64,000 nt of DNA from Streptomyces sp. NBC_01198 (GCF_036010485.1 NZ_CP108568.1:124001-188000), one strand, 5' to 3'; positions 1-9,356 are shown, counted from the stretch's first letter. Notes: generated by a model not told the origin, from the sequence alone. Numbers and translations: made by a program.

Positions 1-104
1 GGCCTGCTCCCTGCCCGGACGACTTCCCTCGTCCGGCGCGCCTACCCCCCGCGCCGGCGCCCAGCTCGCGGTGACGCGGCCGCCGACGGGCTCCGTGACA
101 GCTC

Positions 105-632
105 TCAGCCGCCGAGGATCCGCTCCCACAGCAGCCCGTCCCGCCAGCTCCCGTCGAGGAAGATCGAGGAGTGCGCGACGCCGTACGGGGCGAAGCCGTT
201 GCGGCGCAGCACCCGCTGTGAGGGCAGATTCTCCAGGTTGGTGGACGCTTCGGCCCGGTGCAGGCCGAGTTCGTCCGTCATCACCTGGAGCAGCAGCCCG
301 ACGGCGCGCCCCGCGTGCCCCTGGTTCTGGGCGACGCTCGCGATCCAGTAGCCGACGGAGCCGCGGCGCAGGTGCGGCTGGGGCAGGATGCCTCCGACGG
401 TGACCTGCCCGATCACCTGGTCGTCGGCGAGGACCACACCCGGCCAGACCGCGCCGGCCCGGTGCCCGGCCAGCAGGCCGTCGATCCGCGCGGCCTGGCC
501 CTCCGGGGTGAAGAAGTCGGCCGGATGGGCCGGTTCCCACGGCCGGAAGGCCTCGACGTCCCGCACCCGATGCGCGGCGATCGTGGCGGCGTCGGCGGGC
601 TCGATCAGGCGGATCCTGGTGCTGCTGTGCAT
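105..632 (-). CDS. GNAT-family N-acetyltransferase (RimJ/RimL-like)
   Basis: Predicted 175-residue acetyl-CoA-dependent N-acetyltransferase. It opens with the typical first beta-strand (RIRLIEPADA, residues 6-15). Motif A with the acetyl-CoA pyrophosphate loop is around 103-112 (NQGHAGRAVG), followed by HRAEASTNLENLPSQRVLRRNGF-type motif B, which is the RimJ/RimL pattern of N-terminal or small-molecule acetylation. The ATG at 632 is chosen because the family fold begins six residues later; the open frame upstream to 830 is compositional and unlike the family. The natural substrate cannot be told from sequence. The gene is monocistronic and divergent from the small gene at 818. Confidence 0.85.
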   Translation of the reverse strand: MHSSTRIRLIEPADAATIAAHRVRDVEAFRPWEPAHPADFFTPEGQAARIDGLLAGHRAGAVWPGVVLADDQVIGQVTVGGILPQPHLRRGSVGYWIASVAQNQGHAGRAVGLLLQVMTDELGLHRAEASTNLENLPSQRVLRRNGFAPYGVAHSSIFLDGSWRDGLLWERILGG

Positions 633-817
633 GGGGGCTGACCTCGTCGCGACGTCGGATGAAACGGTTAGCCTACGTGAGCTCCCCGGCCCGCCCCGAG
701 GTCGGTTCGTCTCCGGCCGGTCAGGCGGCGGCCCCGGCCGGCAACGCGACTGCGACGGCGCTGCCCCACCCGGCCGGCAGATGGACAGGCACATGCGTGA
801 GTACGAAAGGCATCGCG

Positions 818-1111
818 ATGGAAGAGGCACGACTGCCGGAGATTCTTGCCGAGTGGACGGACTTCGACGTGGCGGGATATCGGCTCGGCAGATTCATCGG
901 GGCGGTACCGCAGGAACGGAGTTTCGGGTCCATGAAGGGAGCGTTCTGGATCGACGGTTTTCCGCTCGGCATCATGCTGGACGAGATGCTCGAAAGCATG
1001 GTCAAGGCAGGGGTCCTGCAGAAGAACGACGACCTGCAGTACCGGTGGAATCCCGTGCAGCCGGATCCCGACGAGTCCCTCGACGAGGAGCCGCTGCCCC
1101 CTTTGCGGTGA
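818..1111 (+). CDS. Hypothetical small acidic protein
   Basis: A 97-residue protein that I do not recognise. It starts at ATG 818 behind GAAAGG (804-809). The sequence is globular-looking with aromatic residues in the middle (FWIDGFPLG around 50) and an acidic, proline-rich tail (PDPDESLDEEPLPPL). There is no membrane segment or signal peptide. The open frame extends upstream to 659, but that part is compositionally noisy and lacks a ribosome site. No neighbour suggests a function. Confidence 0.55.
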   Translation: MEEARLPEILAEWTDFDVAGYRLGRFIGAVPQERSFGSMKGAFWIDGFPLGIMLDEMLESMVKAGVLQKNDDLQYRWNPVQPDPDESLDEEPLPPLR

Positions 1112-1366
1112 CCCGCGGCGAAGTCCGCCATCGGCTCGGGCGACGGCCTCCGTACGGGCGACGGCCGGGCTGCTCCGGATACCCGACGCGACACGGCCGG
1201 CGAGTCGTGTCCTCCCGGCGATTCTGCGATGGGGCTCATATGCTCGTCTGCGCCGCCTTTTTGTACGGACCCTTCCGCCGGTGGGGGTGCCGCTCCCGGC
1301 GATAATCCGCGCGCCATACATATTCTTCGCGGCCGGCGCATCCCGAACGACGAAAGGACCGTGGAA

Positions 1367-1768
1367 GTGACGACCCTGACGCTGCAGGAGGCGATGGACC
1401 GCACGGCCGCCGGTATCGCCAAAGCCACCGAAATGGGCGTGGCCATGAACGTCGCCATCGTGGATGCCGGGGGCCATCTGCTGCACTTCTCGCGGATGGA
1501 AGACGCCTGGCTCGGCTCCGTCGACATCGCGGTCAAGAAGGCGCGGACCGCCGTGCTGTTCAAGATGCCGTCCGCGGCGATCGGCGAACTGTCACAGCCG
1601 GGCGGCGACCTGTACAACATCGAGATCACCAACGGCGGGCTGGTCTCCTTCAGCGGCGGCCTGCCCATCGTCGGCGCGGACGGCCGCATCGTCGGTGGGG
1701 TGGGGGCCTCGGGCGGCCTGATCTCCGAGGACGCCGCCGTCGCCGAGGCGTGTCTCGCCCACCAGTAG
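1367..1768 (+). CDS. GlcG/HbpS-family protein (possible heme-binding)
   Basis: A 133-residue protein of the GlcG/HbpS (DUF336) fold. The conserved pattern runs through MNVAIVDAGGHLLHFSRMD-like residues 27-45, then the glycine-rich stretch SGGLPIVGADGRIVGGVGASGG at about 96-117, which is characteristic of the family. Streptomyces HbpS is an extracellular heme-degrading sensor partner, whereas many other members have unknown roles; this one has no signal peptide. GTG 1367 is chosen because GAAAGG at 1352-1357 is at ideal spacing; GTG 1361 in the same frame is too close. The nearby HbpS partners SenS/SenR are absent, so a heme-sensor role is not supported. Confidence 0.8.
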   Translation: MTTLTLQEAMDRTAAGIAKATEMGVAMNVAIVDAGGHLLHFSRMEDAWLGSVDIAVKKARTAVLFKMPSAAIGELSQPGGDLYNIEITNGGLVSFSGGLPIVGADGRIVGGVGASGGLISEDAAVAEACLAHQ

Positions 1769-1997
1769 GCGGACCGGCAGCGTACGGTCCTCCGGCGGTC
1801 TCGGCCGACGTCTCGGGTGAGATTTGCCGTTCCTGGGTGGATTTCGGTGAAACCGCACGCGGAGATCGGCAGTTTTGTAGATTCGGCGCAGAGCCGGCGG
1901 CGTGACCCGTGCGGAAGTGCGGGGCGCTCCCCGGCTTGTTGTCACCCGGCCGACGGGGATCGGTCGGGCCGGGGTGGGAGTAGCTGGGGGGTGGGAC

Positions 1998-3260
1998 ATG
2001 CCTGTTGTCTTCGTTCACGGAGTGGCGACGCGGCGGTCCGCGGCGTACGAGCGGGCGGCGTTACGGCGCGCCGCGCTCTGGGAGGCGTTCCTGGCACCCG
2101 CGTGGGGCGTCCCGCCGGGTGGGCTCGGGATCGTGGACGCCTACTGGGGGGACGCCGCGGCGCGATTCGGCTGGAACCACGCGTCGTTACCGGGTGCGGG
2201 TGAGGAGCGGTTCGGTACCGCCGACCCGGACACGATGCAGGACCTCCTCGGCTTCCTGCCGGCGCGCGGCGGTGAGGTGGGTGCCGCACCGTTGACCGCG
2301 CTCGCGCGCGAGTCCCTGGCCGCCGCGGTCGACCTGCTGTGGGAAGCGGCCGGTCAGTCGGACTCCGGGGCGCAGGCACCGGAACTGGCCAGGCTCGCCG
2401 CGGAAGCGGCCGACTACGCCGAGCGGCAGCCGCAGCCCGCCTGGCTGGCGCAGGTCCGCGACGACCGGGACTTCCTCGCCGCACTGCTCGCGCACCTGGT
2501 CGAGGGCCGCGACACGGCGCCCGAACACGCAGGCCCGGCAGCCGTGGAGGCGTTCGGGCCGTCCCGCCGGCGAGCCGCGGTGGGGCGGCTGCGGGAAGGG
2601 CTGGCCCGGATCGCCTCCGCCGTGCCTCGGGCCGCGACGACCGCGACGCTGTCGGTCGCCCGCTCCCGTACGCACCGCTCGGTGTCCGTCTTCCTCGGCG
2701 ACGTGCTCGCCTACCTCCGGCAGCGCGAGCAGCACGGCGCCGACGGCGCGATCGCCCGCGCCGTCGCCGGGGCCGTCGAGGAGGGTGCCCGGTCGCGTAC
2801 CGAGGCGGATCCGCGGCTGGTCGTCGTCGCGCACAGCATGGGCGGGAACATCGTCTACGACCTCCTCTCCCACCTGCGCCCCGACCTGGAGTGCGACGCG
2901 CTGGTGACCGTCGGCTCGCAGGTCGGCCTCTTCGCCGAGCTGGACCTCTTCCCCGCCGTCGCACCCCCGCTGGACCCCGCCGTGGAACGGGTGCCCGCCC
3001 TGGCCGGTGTCGGGCGCTGGATCAACGTCTTCGATCCCGACGACGTCCTGGCCTTCGTGACCGCGGGCATCTTCGCCGGCGCCGAGGACTACCGTTACTC
3101 CACCGGTCGGGGGCTGCTCGGCGCGCACTCCGGGTATCTCCTCACGCCCAGCTTCCACCACCTGCTCGCCGGACGGCTGGGCAACGGCCCGGCCGCGCAC
3201 CGCGTGGTCGCACCCGCTCCCCTGCACCCGGCTGCGCCGGCCGCGGAGCACGAGGCATGA
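1998..3260 (+). CDS. Alpha/beta-hydrolase, first gene of the caspase-like operon
   Basis: A 420-residue lipase/esterase-like hydrolase. The oxyanion-loop motif FVHG is at residues 5-8 and the nucleophile elbow AHSMGG, with Ser280, follows strand LVVV at 274-277. A large helical insertion of about 200 residues separates them, which is unusual for small bacterial hydrolases. An Asp/His-bearing C-terminal part (FDPDDVLAF, then HSGYLLTPSFHH) could complete the triad. The start at ATG 1998 has a G-rich ribosome site just before it. The stop overlaps the ATG of the caspase-like gene (ATGA, 3257-3260), so the two are translationally coupled. Substrate unknown; context suggests an effector or regulator in a conflict system. 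Confidence 0.82.
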   Translation: MPVVFVHGVATRRSAAYERAALRRAALWEAFLAPAWGVPPGGLGIVDAYWGDAAARFGWNHASLPGAGEERFGTADPDTMQDLLGFLPARGGEVGAAPLTALARESLAAAVDLLWEAAGQSDSGAQAPELARLAAEAADYAERQPQPAWLAQVRDDRDFLAALLAHLVEGRDTAPEHAGPAAVEAFGPSRRRAAVGRLREGLARIASAVPRAATTATLSVARSRTHRSVSVFLGDVLAYLRQREQHGADGAIARAVAGAVEEGARSRTEADPRLVVVAHSMGGNIVYDLLSHLRPDLECDALVTVGSQVGLFAELDLFPAVAPPLDPAVERVPALAGVGRWINVFDPDDVLAFVTAGIFAGAEDYRYSTGRGLLGAHSGYLLTPSFHHLLAGRLGNGPAAHRVVAPAPLHPAAPAAEHEA

Positions 3261-4423
3261 CGGAGCTCTTCCACGACGCGCGCCGCGACGAACCCGCCAT
3301 GCACGCGCTGGTGATCGGCGTCGGCAGCTATCCGTACCTGCCCGGCGGCCCGCTCGCCGACCCGCGCGAGGCGTTCACCTTCGACGGCATGCGGCAACTG
3401 ACGTCCCCACCCCGGTCGGCACTCGCCTTCGCCCGGCTGCTGGTGGACGGCGGCACGGCACGCTGGAACGTACCGGCGGGCAGCGTGGACCTGCTGATCT
3501 CCAGCCCCGACGGTGACGTCCCGCCCGGACTGCCGGAACCTGCACCCCGCGAGCCGACCATCGACCGTATTCGCGAGGCCTTCGCGGCCTGGCTGGCACG
3601 CTGCGCCACGCATCCGGAGAACGTCGCCGTCCTCTACTTCTGCGGCCACGGCCTCCAGGCCGAGAGCCAGCTGCTGCTGGCCGGCGACTTCAACCGCTTC
3701 GGGGCGACCCCCTTCGCCCAGGCGTTCGACTTCGACGAGACGCGTCTTGCCCTCCAGCAGCGCGGGCCGCGCACCCAGTGCCTGATCATCGACGCCTGCC
3801 GGACGGACTGCTTCGACCTGCGTCCCGGACCGGTCGCCCCGCTGGCCCGGCCCGAGGTTTTCGCCCCCCGCGTGTGCACGCACGAGTTGACGCTGCGGCT
3901 GCCCGCGTTCGAGGAGACCGGCGGTCGCCGTGGGGAGGTCTCCCAGCTGACCCGGGCGGTGATCCGCGCGCTCGACGGGGAGGCGGCCACCACGGATGAC
4001 GCCGGGCGCTGGGTGGTCCGGATGGAGGGTGTCCGCAGATCCGTCGACACCCTGCTCAGGGAGGAGCTGGACGTCTCCTCGCTCCCGCGCGGGGTCGAGT
4101 CCAACAGCCTCGGCGACACCGTGCTGCGCCGGCTCGACGAGGCGCCCGCCGCGTCCCTGACCGTCCGCTGCCACCCGGCCGGCCCGGCCGCGCGGACCCG
4201 CCTGAGCTGCGCGCCGCACCACCCGGAGGACCTGCCACCGGTGGACTGCGGCGAGCCACGGCAGGCCGCCGCCACGGCGGACCTGCCTGCAGGGCAGGAG
4301 TGGCGGATGCGGGTGCGGGCCGGCGTCTACCTGCTGCGGGCCAAGTCCCCCGCTGCCGAGGTGTCACGGCCGCACAGCGTCCTGCCGCCGCACTCCCGGG
4401 CGAGCATGGAGGTGGCGAGGTGA
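3257..4423 (+). CDS. Caspase-like (C14 fold) cysteine protease
   Basis: A 388-residue protein with a clear caspase/metacaspase domain. It begins MHALVIGVGSYPYL (residues 15-28). The catalytic histidine lies in CGHG (His131) after strand VAVLYF, and the catalytic cysteine in DACR (Cys181) after strand CLII. The C-terminal 100 residues look like a beta-sandwich ending GVYLLRAKSP, similar in pattern to PEGA or carboxypeptidase-regulatory folds. The gene is coupled by 4-base overlaps to the hydrolase before it and the sigma-region-4-like gene after it. Bacterial caspase homologues cleave after specific residues and often act as death effectors or activators of partners. Candidate substrates are the coupled neighbours. 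Confidence 0.88.
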   Translation: MTELFHDARRDEPAMHALVIGVGSYPYLPGGPLADPREAFTFDGMRQLTSPPRSALAFARLLVDGGTARWNVPAGSVDLLISSPDGDVPPGLPEPAPREPTIDRIREAFAAWLARCATHPENVAVLYFCGHGLQAESQLLLAGDFNRFGATPFAQAFDFDETRLALQQRGPRTQCLIIDACRTDCFDLRPGPVAPLARPEVFAPRVCTHELTLRLPAFEETGGRRGEVSQLTRAVIRALDGEAATTDDAGRWVVRMEGVRRSVDTLLREELDVSSLPRGVESNSLGDTVLRRLDEAPAASLTVRCHPAGPAARTRLSCAPHHPEDLPPVDCGEPRQAAATADLPAGQEWRMRVRAGVYLLRAKSPAAEVSRPHSVLPPHSRASMEVAR

Positions 4424-6351
4424 CACCGGGCGCGGGCACGGAACCGGGTGCGGTCCGGCCGCCGGGGCAGGCGGGAGCGCCGACGACGGGTCTGACCGTC
4501 CTGCTCGACGCACAGGACGCCTGGGCGGTGGGGACACCCGTCTGCGCGGACGTCCTCGACGACCGCCAGCGACTGGTCACCAGCCGTCTGGTCACGGCCG
4601 GGCGGCCGTGCCCGATCGCGCTGCCACCGGGTGACTACGCCGTACACGCGGTCCTGCCGTCCGGCCTGACCTTGGGCGGCGGATACACCCGGGTGACCGA
4701 CGACCCCGGGCACTGGCGCGAGTGCCGGCTCACCCTGGAAGGCAGCGCCCCCCAGCCGTGGTTGGAGGCGACCGTGCTCCTGCTCCCCGCGCACACCTCC
4801 GCGTTCGGCCGCCTGGACGACCCCCGCTACGAGGACGTCTGGCTGCGGCTGTGGGCCCGTCAACCGGGCGGCTGGCGGACCTCCCCGCCGCGGATGTCGG
4901 TCGGAAGCTCCCCGGAGGGCGCCCGGGTGATCGTGGAGGACCTGCCGCCGGTGCCGTGCGCCCTCCAGTTCGGCAGCTCCCGCGCCCCCTGGCAACTGCT
5001 CCACCTCCCCCGCGGCCGGACGGCGGCGGCGACCCTCCGCCCGGCGGCGCCCGGACCGGTCCGGCTGGTGGCCGGCGTGCTCGGCACCGACGCGTCGGCC
5101 GATCCGGTCGCGCGGGCCCTGCTCGGCTATCTCGCCACCGGGGCGGCCCGGCAGGCCGCGATGGTCGCGGACCTGATCGACCCGCCGCGCACCTGGTCGC
5201 AGGCGGCGGCCCTCGGATACCACCTGGTCCGCACCCGGCGTGACCCGGCCGCCTGGCCGCCAGAGGTCCTGGACCGGACCGCGGACACGCCGGACGGCGC
5301 CGTGCTGGCGGCGTGGCACCGCCTGGAGCGGATGCGTACCGGAGCCGAGAGCCCGTCAGCGGTCGCAGCGCGCGCGGCCTTCGTCGCCGCCGCACAGCGG
5401 GACCTGCCGGTCTGCACCGATGGCCTGCGCATCCTGGTCGAAGGGATGAGGCTGACCCGCCTGGCGGAACCGGACCCGGGGGTGGCCGTCCCGGCGAAAG
5501 CGGCCGACCCCGCTCTGGCCGGTGCCCTCGCCAGGTGCGCCCGCTACCTGGCCGCGGCCGACACCACCGCGCCGCTGCTCAGTTACGAAGGCGCCGCCCC
5601 CGATCTGCCGGGGCCCGCCCGCCCGGCCCCCAGGCCGCAGGACGCGGTGGCACTGGACCTGGCCCCGGCAGGCGCGTTGGCGGACCCCTTCGACGAGCTC
5701 TTCACGCGCACCTTCGCGCGCGGCCTGGCCAAGGCCGTCATGACCACCGCCGACCTGCGGCAGGCCGAAGCCTTGGTCACCGAGGTGTACGCGCGGGGAG
5801 GGCGCCGGCCGGCCGCCTCCGCCGAGACCGGCTTCTACCGGGCGCTGGACAAGGCCGCCTGGCAGACCGGCCGGCGGTGGCGGTCGGGAGGGCCAACCGA
5901 CCTGCGCTTCACGCCGCCGCGCGACGCGACGGCCGCCGAGACCGGTGCGGCACTGCGGACTCTCGACGCCGTCACCCGGCTGCCCCGCGGACAGCGCGTG
6001 GTCACCGAGATGGCCTTCGTCCAGGGGCTGGCGGAGGACGAGATCGCCCGGGAACTCGCCGTGCCGCGCGGCGTGGCGACCGCGTACCTCCGCCGGGCGC
6101 GCCGGACGCTGCGCAAGCTGCTGGGCGGCCCGGTCACCGACGCCGCCGGCCCGGCCGCCGCAGCGGACCGGCACCTGCAGGGGACGGCGGCCTCCACCCG
6201 GATCGACCGGCGAGCGCTGCTCGACCCCCTGCTGCGGGAGCGGCTGCGCCAGAGCCAGGACTGGCTCACACGCTGCTTCGCGCACGACGACCGGACCCGA
6301 CGGCGCCTCGGAGCGCTGGTCAACGACGCCATGGAAGGGGGGACGCGGTGA
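4420..6351 (+). CDS. Large protein with C-terminal sigma-70 region-4-like helix-turn-helix
   Basis: A 643-residue protein starting at GTG 4420 inside the stop of the caspase gene. Residues about 25-105 form a predicted beta-sandwich (ALPPGDYAVHAVLPSG). A long alpha-helical middle of unknown type follows. Residues about 515-570 resemble sigma-70 region 4 (LPRGQRVVTEMAF, then EIARELAVPRGVATAYLRRARRTLRKLL). Regions 2 and 3 of a sigma factor are not evident, so it is unlikely to be a normal sigma factor. In caspase-associated conflict operons such domains may act as DNA-binding or adaptor modules released by proteolysis; that is inference. Its own stop overlaps the M48 gene. Confidence 0.72.
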   Translation: MTPGAGTEPGAVRPPGQAGAPTTGLTVLLDAQDAWAVGTPVCADVLDDRQRLVTSRLVTAGRPCPIALPPGDYAVHAVLPSGLTLGGGYTRVTDDPGHWRECRLTLEGSAPQPWLEATVLLLPAHTSAFGRLDDPRYEDVWLRLWARQPGGWRTSPPRMSVGSSPEGARVIVEDLPPVPCALQFGSSRAPWQLLHLPRGRTAAATLRPAAPGPVRLVAGVLGTDASADPVARALLGYLATGAARQAAMVADLIDPPRTWSQAAALGYHLVRTRRDPAAWPPEVLDRTADTPDGAVLAAWHRLERMRTGAESPSAVAARAAFVAAAQRDLPVCTDGLRILVEGMRLTRLAEPDPGVAVPAKAADPALAGALARCARYLAAADTTAPLLSYEGAAPDLPGPARPAPRPQDAVALDLAPAGALADPFDELFTRTFARGLAKAVMTTADLRQAEALVTEVYARGGRRPAASAETGFYRALDKAAWQTGRRWRSGGPTDLRFTPPRDATAAETGAALRTLDAVTRLPRGQRVVTEMAFVQGLAEDEIARELAVPRGVATAYLRRARRTLRKLLGGPVTDAAGPAAAADRHLQGTAASTRIDRRALLDPLLRERLRQSQDWLTRCFAHDDRTRRRLGALVNDAMEGGTR

Positions 6352-8336
6352 GGCGCGCGCTGATCGCCGCGAGGACGCTGATCGCGGTCGGGCTCCTCAT
6401 CGGCATCTACGTTCTGGCGCTCGTGCTGGCCGCACTCGACACGCTGGTGGTTTTCGAATTCCTCGTCCACCAGACGCGCGACGAGGCGGGTTCCACCACG
6501 AACCCGGTCGCGATCCTCGCCTCGGTGCCCGCTGTCGGAGCCGTCTTCTGGGGGCTGGCGACCGTGAGCCGGCCGTCGTTCACCCTGGCGGAGTCGGTCG
6601 CCCTCAGCGAGCAGGACGCGCCACGGCTGTGGCGGCTGACCGATGAACTGGCCAGGACGCTCGGTACCGAGGCGCCGAGCGAGATCCACCTCACGGCCGA
6701 GGTGAACGCCGCGGTGACCGAGGAGTCCTGGCTGCTCGGCCTGGTCGCCGGACGCCGCCGCCTGTATCTGGGACTCCCCCTCCTGCTCGGGATGACCGAG
6801 GACGAACTGCGCGCGGTCCTCGGCCACGAACTCGGCCATTACGCGGCACTCGACACCAGGCTGGCCGCCGTGGTGCACCGCGGCAGCCAGTCCCTGCACC
6901 AGCTCACGGCGAAACTCGAACTGCTCGGCCGGGCCAGCAGCTACACGCGCACCTTCGCCTGGGTGGTGCGCAAGGTCTTCGCGGGTTACACCCTGTGCTT
7001 CGACCTGGTGACGCTGGCGATGGCGCGCCAGCAGGAACGGGCCGCCGACGCCAGGGCGGTCCACGCGCTGGCCGTGCTGACGGTGCGACGCGGCGGGCCG
7101 TCGGCCCGGGGGGAGATCGACGCGGCCGGCGCGCAGGCCCGCCGCACCACGGCGGACGCCTTCCGGGCGCTGAGCGCCACGTCCCACGCCTGGGAGGACC
7201 TGGTCGTGAACTGGGTACGCCCCGGCCACCACCGGGGGATCGCGCCCGCCGACGTCTTCGCCGTCTTCGCCGCCATGCTCGGCGATCCCGGCTACGGCGC
7301 CCGCTTCGACCAGCTGAGGATGTCCCTGCCGGAGCCTCGCCGCTCGGTACGGGACACCCATCCGCCGCTGGCCGCGCGTATCGCGGCGCTCGGTGCGGTC
7401 CCCGAGCGGACGGACGCGCCGGGTCCGCCGGCGATCGGCCTCCTGGTGGACTGGGCGGCGCCGGCCGGCCGGCTCCAACGGGTCGCCGCTGTCGGCGCGC
7501 CGGACACCCCGGTCGAGCGGCTGCCGCTCCACGACTGGCGACAGCGGGTGGCGGAGATCGTCGCGGCGGCCGCCGCCGACCGTCTGCTGGCGGCGGCCGC
7601 CGGCCGCTCGGGCAGGCCGGACCCGGGCACCGGCACCGTGCTTGACCTGCTGCGCGATGGACAGGCCCCTCAGCTGGCCCGGGCGCTGGCCGTGGACCGC
7701 GGGCCCAGGCGTCTCGCGCGGCGACGGGACCCGGACCTCACCGAGCTGACCGGCCACCTCACCGCCCTGGTCGGCCAACTCCTCCACCAGGGCGGATACG
7801 TGCGCCGGCAGCCGTCCTGGCTCCACCAGGGGGGCATGGAGCCGATGAGCCCGTTCGGGCCGGACCTGGGGCCGCTGCCGGCTCTGATACGGGCGGCGCC
7901 GTACGATCCGGCCGCCGTCGAGGAACTGCGCGACCGCCTCACCGGGCTCGGCGTCGACCTGACCGCCCGCCCGCGCCTCACCGATCGTCCCGCTGCCCGT
8001 TCGGCCACCGGCCCCGAGCCGGCCGCACCGGGCGACGTGGGCATCCGCCGGGCCTCCCGCTTGCAGGCGCTGCTGGACTCGCGGGGCACGCCGCAGGAGC
8101 GCCGCGTCAGACTGTTTTCCGGCCTGGCCATCCTTGTCGTCTTCGCCGTGGGCCTGTTCGCGGCCGCCTACTGGGTCGCCGGACACCCATCGCCGGACCG
8201 GACCACCGTGATCACGCCGTACACGCCGCCCACGAGCAGACTCCCCGTCGTGCCGTCCATCGTTCCGTTCCTCCCCGGCAACGGGACCTTCAGCCTCCCT
8301 CCTGCCACATCCCCCTGGGTGGTGCCGCTCCACTGA
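6348..8336 (+). CDS. Membrane-bound M48-type zinc metalloprotease
   Basis: A 662-residue protein starting at GTG 6348 overlapping the previous stop. Two hydrophobic segments (about 8-38 and 53-73) precede an M48 peptidase domain. The zinc motif HELGH is at 160-164 after EDELRAVLG, and a likely third ligand is in QERAADARAV around 230. A further transmembrane segment near the C-terminus (LAILVVFAVGLFAAAYWVAG) is followed by a proline/threonine-rich tail, probably outside the membrane. The family includes HtpX and Ste24-like quality-control proteases. The size and the C-terminal extension are unusual for HtpX (about 290 aa). As the last coupled gene of the operon it could be the membrane effector of the system. 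Confidence 0.85.
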   Translation: MRRALIAARTLIAVGLLIGIYVLALVLAALDTLVVFEFLVHQTRDEAGSTTNPVAILASVPAVGAVFWGLATVSRPSFTLAESVALSEQDAPRLWRLTDELARTLGTEAPSEIHLTAEVNAAVTEESWLLGLVAGRRRLYLGLPLLLGMTEDELRAVLGHELGHYAALDTRLAAVVHRGSQSLHQLTAKLELLGRASSYTRTFAWVVRKVFAGYTLCFDLVTLAMARQQERAADARAVHALAVLTVRRGGPSARGEIDAAGAQARRTTADAFRALSATSHAWEDLVVNWVRPGHHRGIAPADVFAVFAAMLGDPGYGARFDQLRMSLPEPRRSVRDTHPPLAARIAALGAVPERTDAPGPPAIGLLVDWAAPAGRLQRVAAVGAPDTPVERLPLHDWRQRVAEIVAAAAADRLLAAAAGRSGRPDPGTGTVLDLLRDGQAPQLARALAVDRGPRRLARRRDPDLTELTGHLTALVGQLLHQGGYVRRQPSWLHQGGMEPMSPFGPDLGPLPALIRAAPYDPAAVEELRDRLTGLGVDLTARPRLTDRPAARSATGPEPAAPGDVGIRRASRLQALLDSRGTPQERRVRLFSGLAILVVFAVGLFAAAYWVAGHPSPDRTTVITPYTPPTSRLPVVPSIVPFLPGNGTFSLPPATSPWVVPLH

Positions 8337-8468
8337 CCCGGGGGCGGTGGTGGCCGGCGGCCGTGGCCGGGAAGCTCTGCGCGGCTGCGGGGCGCGCTGC
8401 TAACGTCGACAGGGACGGGCGGGGGCCGGACCTGCGGGCGCCGTCGCGCAGACGCTGGGGGGCGGGCT

Positions 8469-9356
8469 ATGGCCGGGATCGCGGTGGCGGGAGTCCACGG
8501 GATCGGGAACCACGGGTATCTCAAAGCCGCCAGGGGCGATCTGCCCGGTGCCACGGCCGCGATCGGCGCCGACTGGGAGCAGTGGATCGCCCGGGGGCTG
8601 CAGGCGGTGGGCGGCGACGTGGTGGAGCCAGGACCGGTGCCGGTCGCCTATTACGCCGACTGCCTGTTCCGCGGTGAGGCCATGGGCGCGGAGGATCCCG
8701 CCCGGCTCACGCCGTTCGGGCAGGAACTCCTCGCCGCCTGGATCGAGGAAGTGCGGCTGGCGCAAGAAGGCGCGGAGGCGGTGCCGCTCGCGCCGCAGGG
8801 GCGTCTGACGCTGCTGCTGCGCTCCATGACCCAGTGGTTCACCGAGCGGTACGGCCGGCAGGCCCTGCGGATCGTCACCGCGACGGTGGGCGAACTCGCC
8901 GCCTACTTCGACCCCGACACGCCGGACACGCGGACGCAGGCTCGCGAGCGGGTCGCCGGGATGCTCCGCCGGTACCAGCCGCGCGTGCTGCTCGCGCACT
9001 CCCTGGGCAGCGTCGTGGCCTACGAGGCCCTGTGCGACCAGCCCGACCTCGGCGTCGAGCTCTTCGTGACGCTGGGCAGCCCGCTGGCGATGCGCAGCGT
9101 GGTCTTCGACCGGCTGATACCGGCGCCGGCGGACCGCGGACCGAAGCCACCCGGAGCCGCCGCCTGGGTGACCGTCGCGGACCGCGGCGACCCCGTGGCC
9201 GTCCCCCGGCACGGCATCTCCCGGCGTTTCCACGACGTCACGCGCGACCACGAGACCAGCATCCACCTCATCGACCCGCACCGGGCGAAGCAGTACCTGC
9301 GCTGCCGCGAACTGGCCGCGGAGATCCTGCCCTTCCTCACGCCGGGGACCGTCTAG
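8469..9356 (+). CDS. Second alpha/beta-hydrolase of the island
   Basis: A 295-residue protein opening AGIAVAGVHGIGNHG (HG at 10-11). The nucleophile elbow is AHSLGS (Ser178) after VLL, with a likely acid in DRGDPVAV and a histidine in DHETSIHLIDPH near the C-terminus. This is the serine-hydrolase layout seen in bacterial conflict loci, often annotated as lipase-like. It lies 132 bases downstream of the M48 gene on the same strand. The 3' end overlaps the stop of the convergent caspase-NTPase-WD40 gene by 20 bases (9337-9356). Substrate unknown. Confidence 0.8.
   Translation: MAGIAVAGVHGIGNHGYLKAARGDLPGATAAIGADWEQWIARGLQAVGGDVVEPGPVPVAYYADCLFRGEAMGAEDPARLTPFGQELLAAWIEEVRLAQEGAEAVPLAPQGRLTLLLRSMTQWFTERYGRQALRIVTATVGELAAYFDPDTPDTRTQARERVAGMLRRYQPRVLLAHSLGSVVAYEALCDQPDLGVELFVTLGSPLAMRSVVFDRLIPAPADRGPKPPGAAAWVTVADRGDPVAVPRHGISRRFHDVTRDHETSIHLIDPHRAKQYLRCRELAAEILPFLTPGTV

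Noticed and set aside
1361..1366. GTG 1361 as the start of the GlcG/HbpS-like gene
   Set aside because: The ribosome site would be only 3 bases away; GTG 1367 in the same frame has proper spacing.
1771..1790. Hairpin GGACCG/CGGTCC after the GlcG/HbpS-like gene as terminator
   Set aside because: The stem is only six base pairs with an eight-base loop, which is expected by chance at this GC content.
4420..6351. Annotating this gene as an ECF sigma factor
   Set aside because: Only a region-4-like segment is visible; the rest lacks region 2 and the length of 643 residues is atypical.
5835..8333. Long minus-strand open frame opposite the M48 protease gene
   Set aside because: Shadow of the plus-strand metalloprotease; the translation is Arg/Gly/His-rich and has no motifs.
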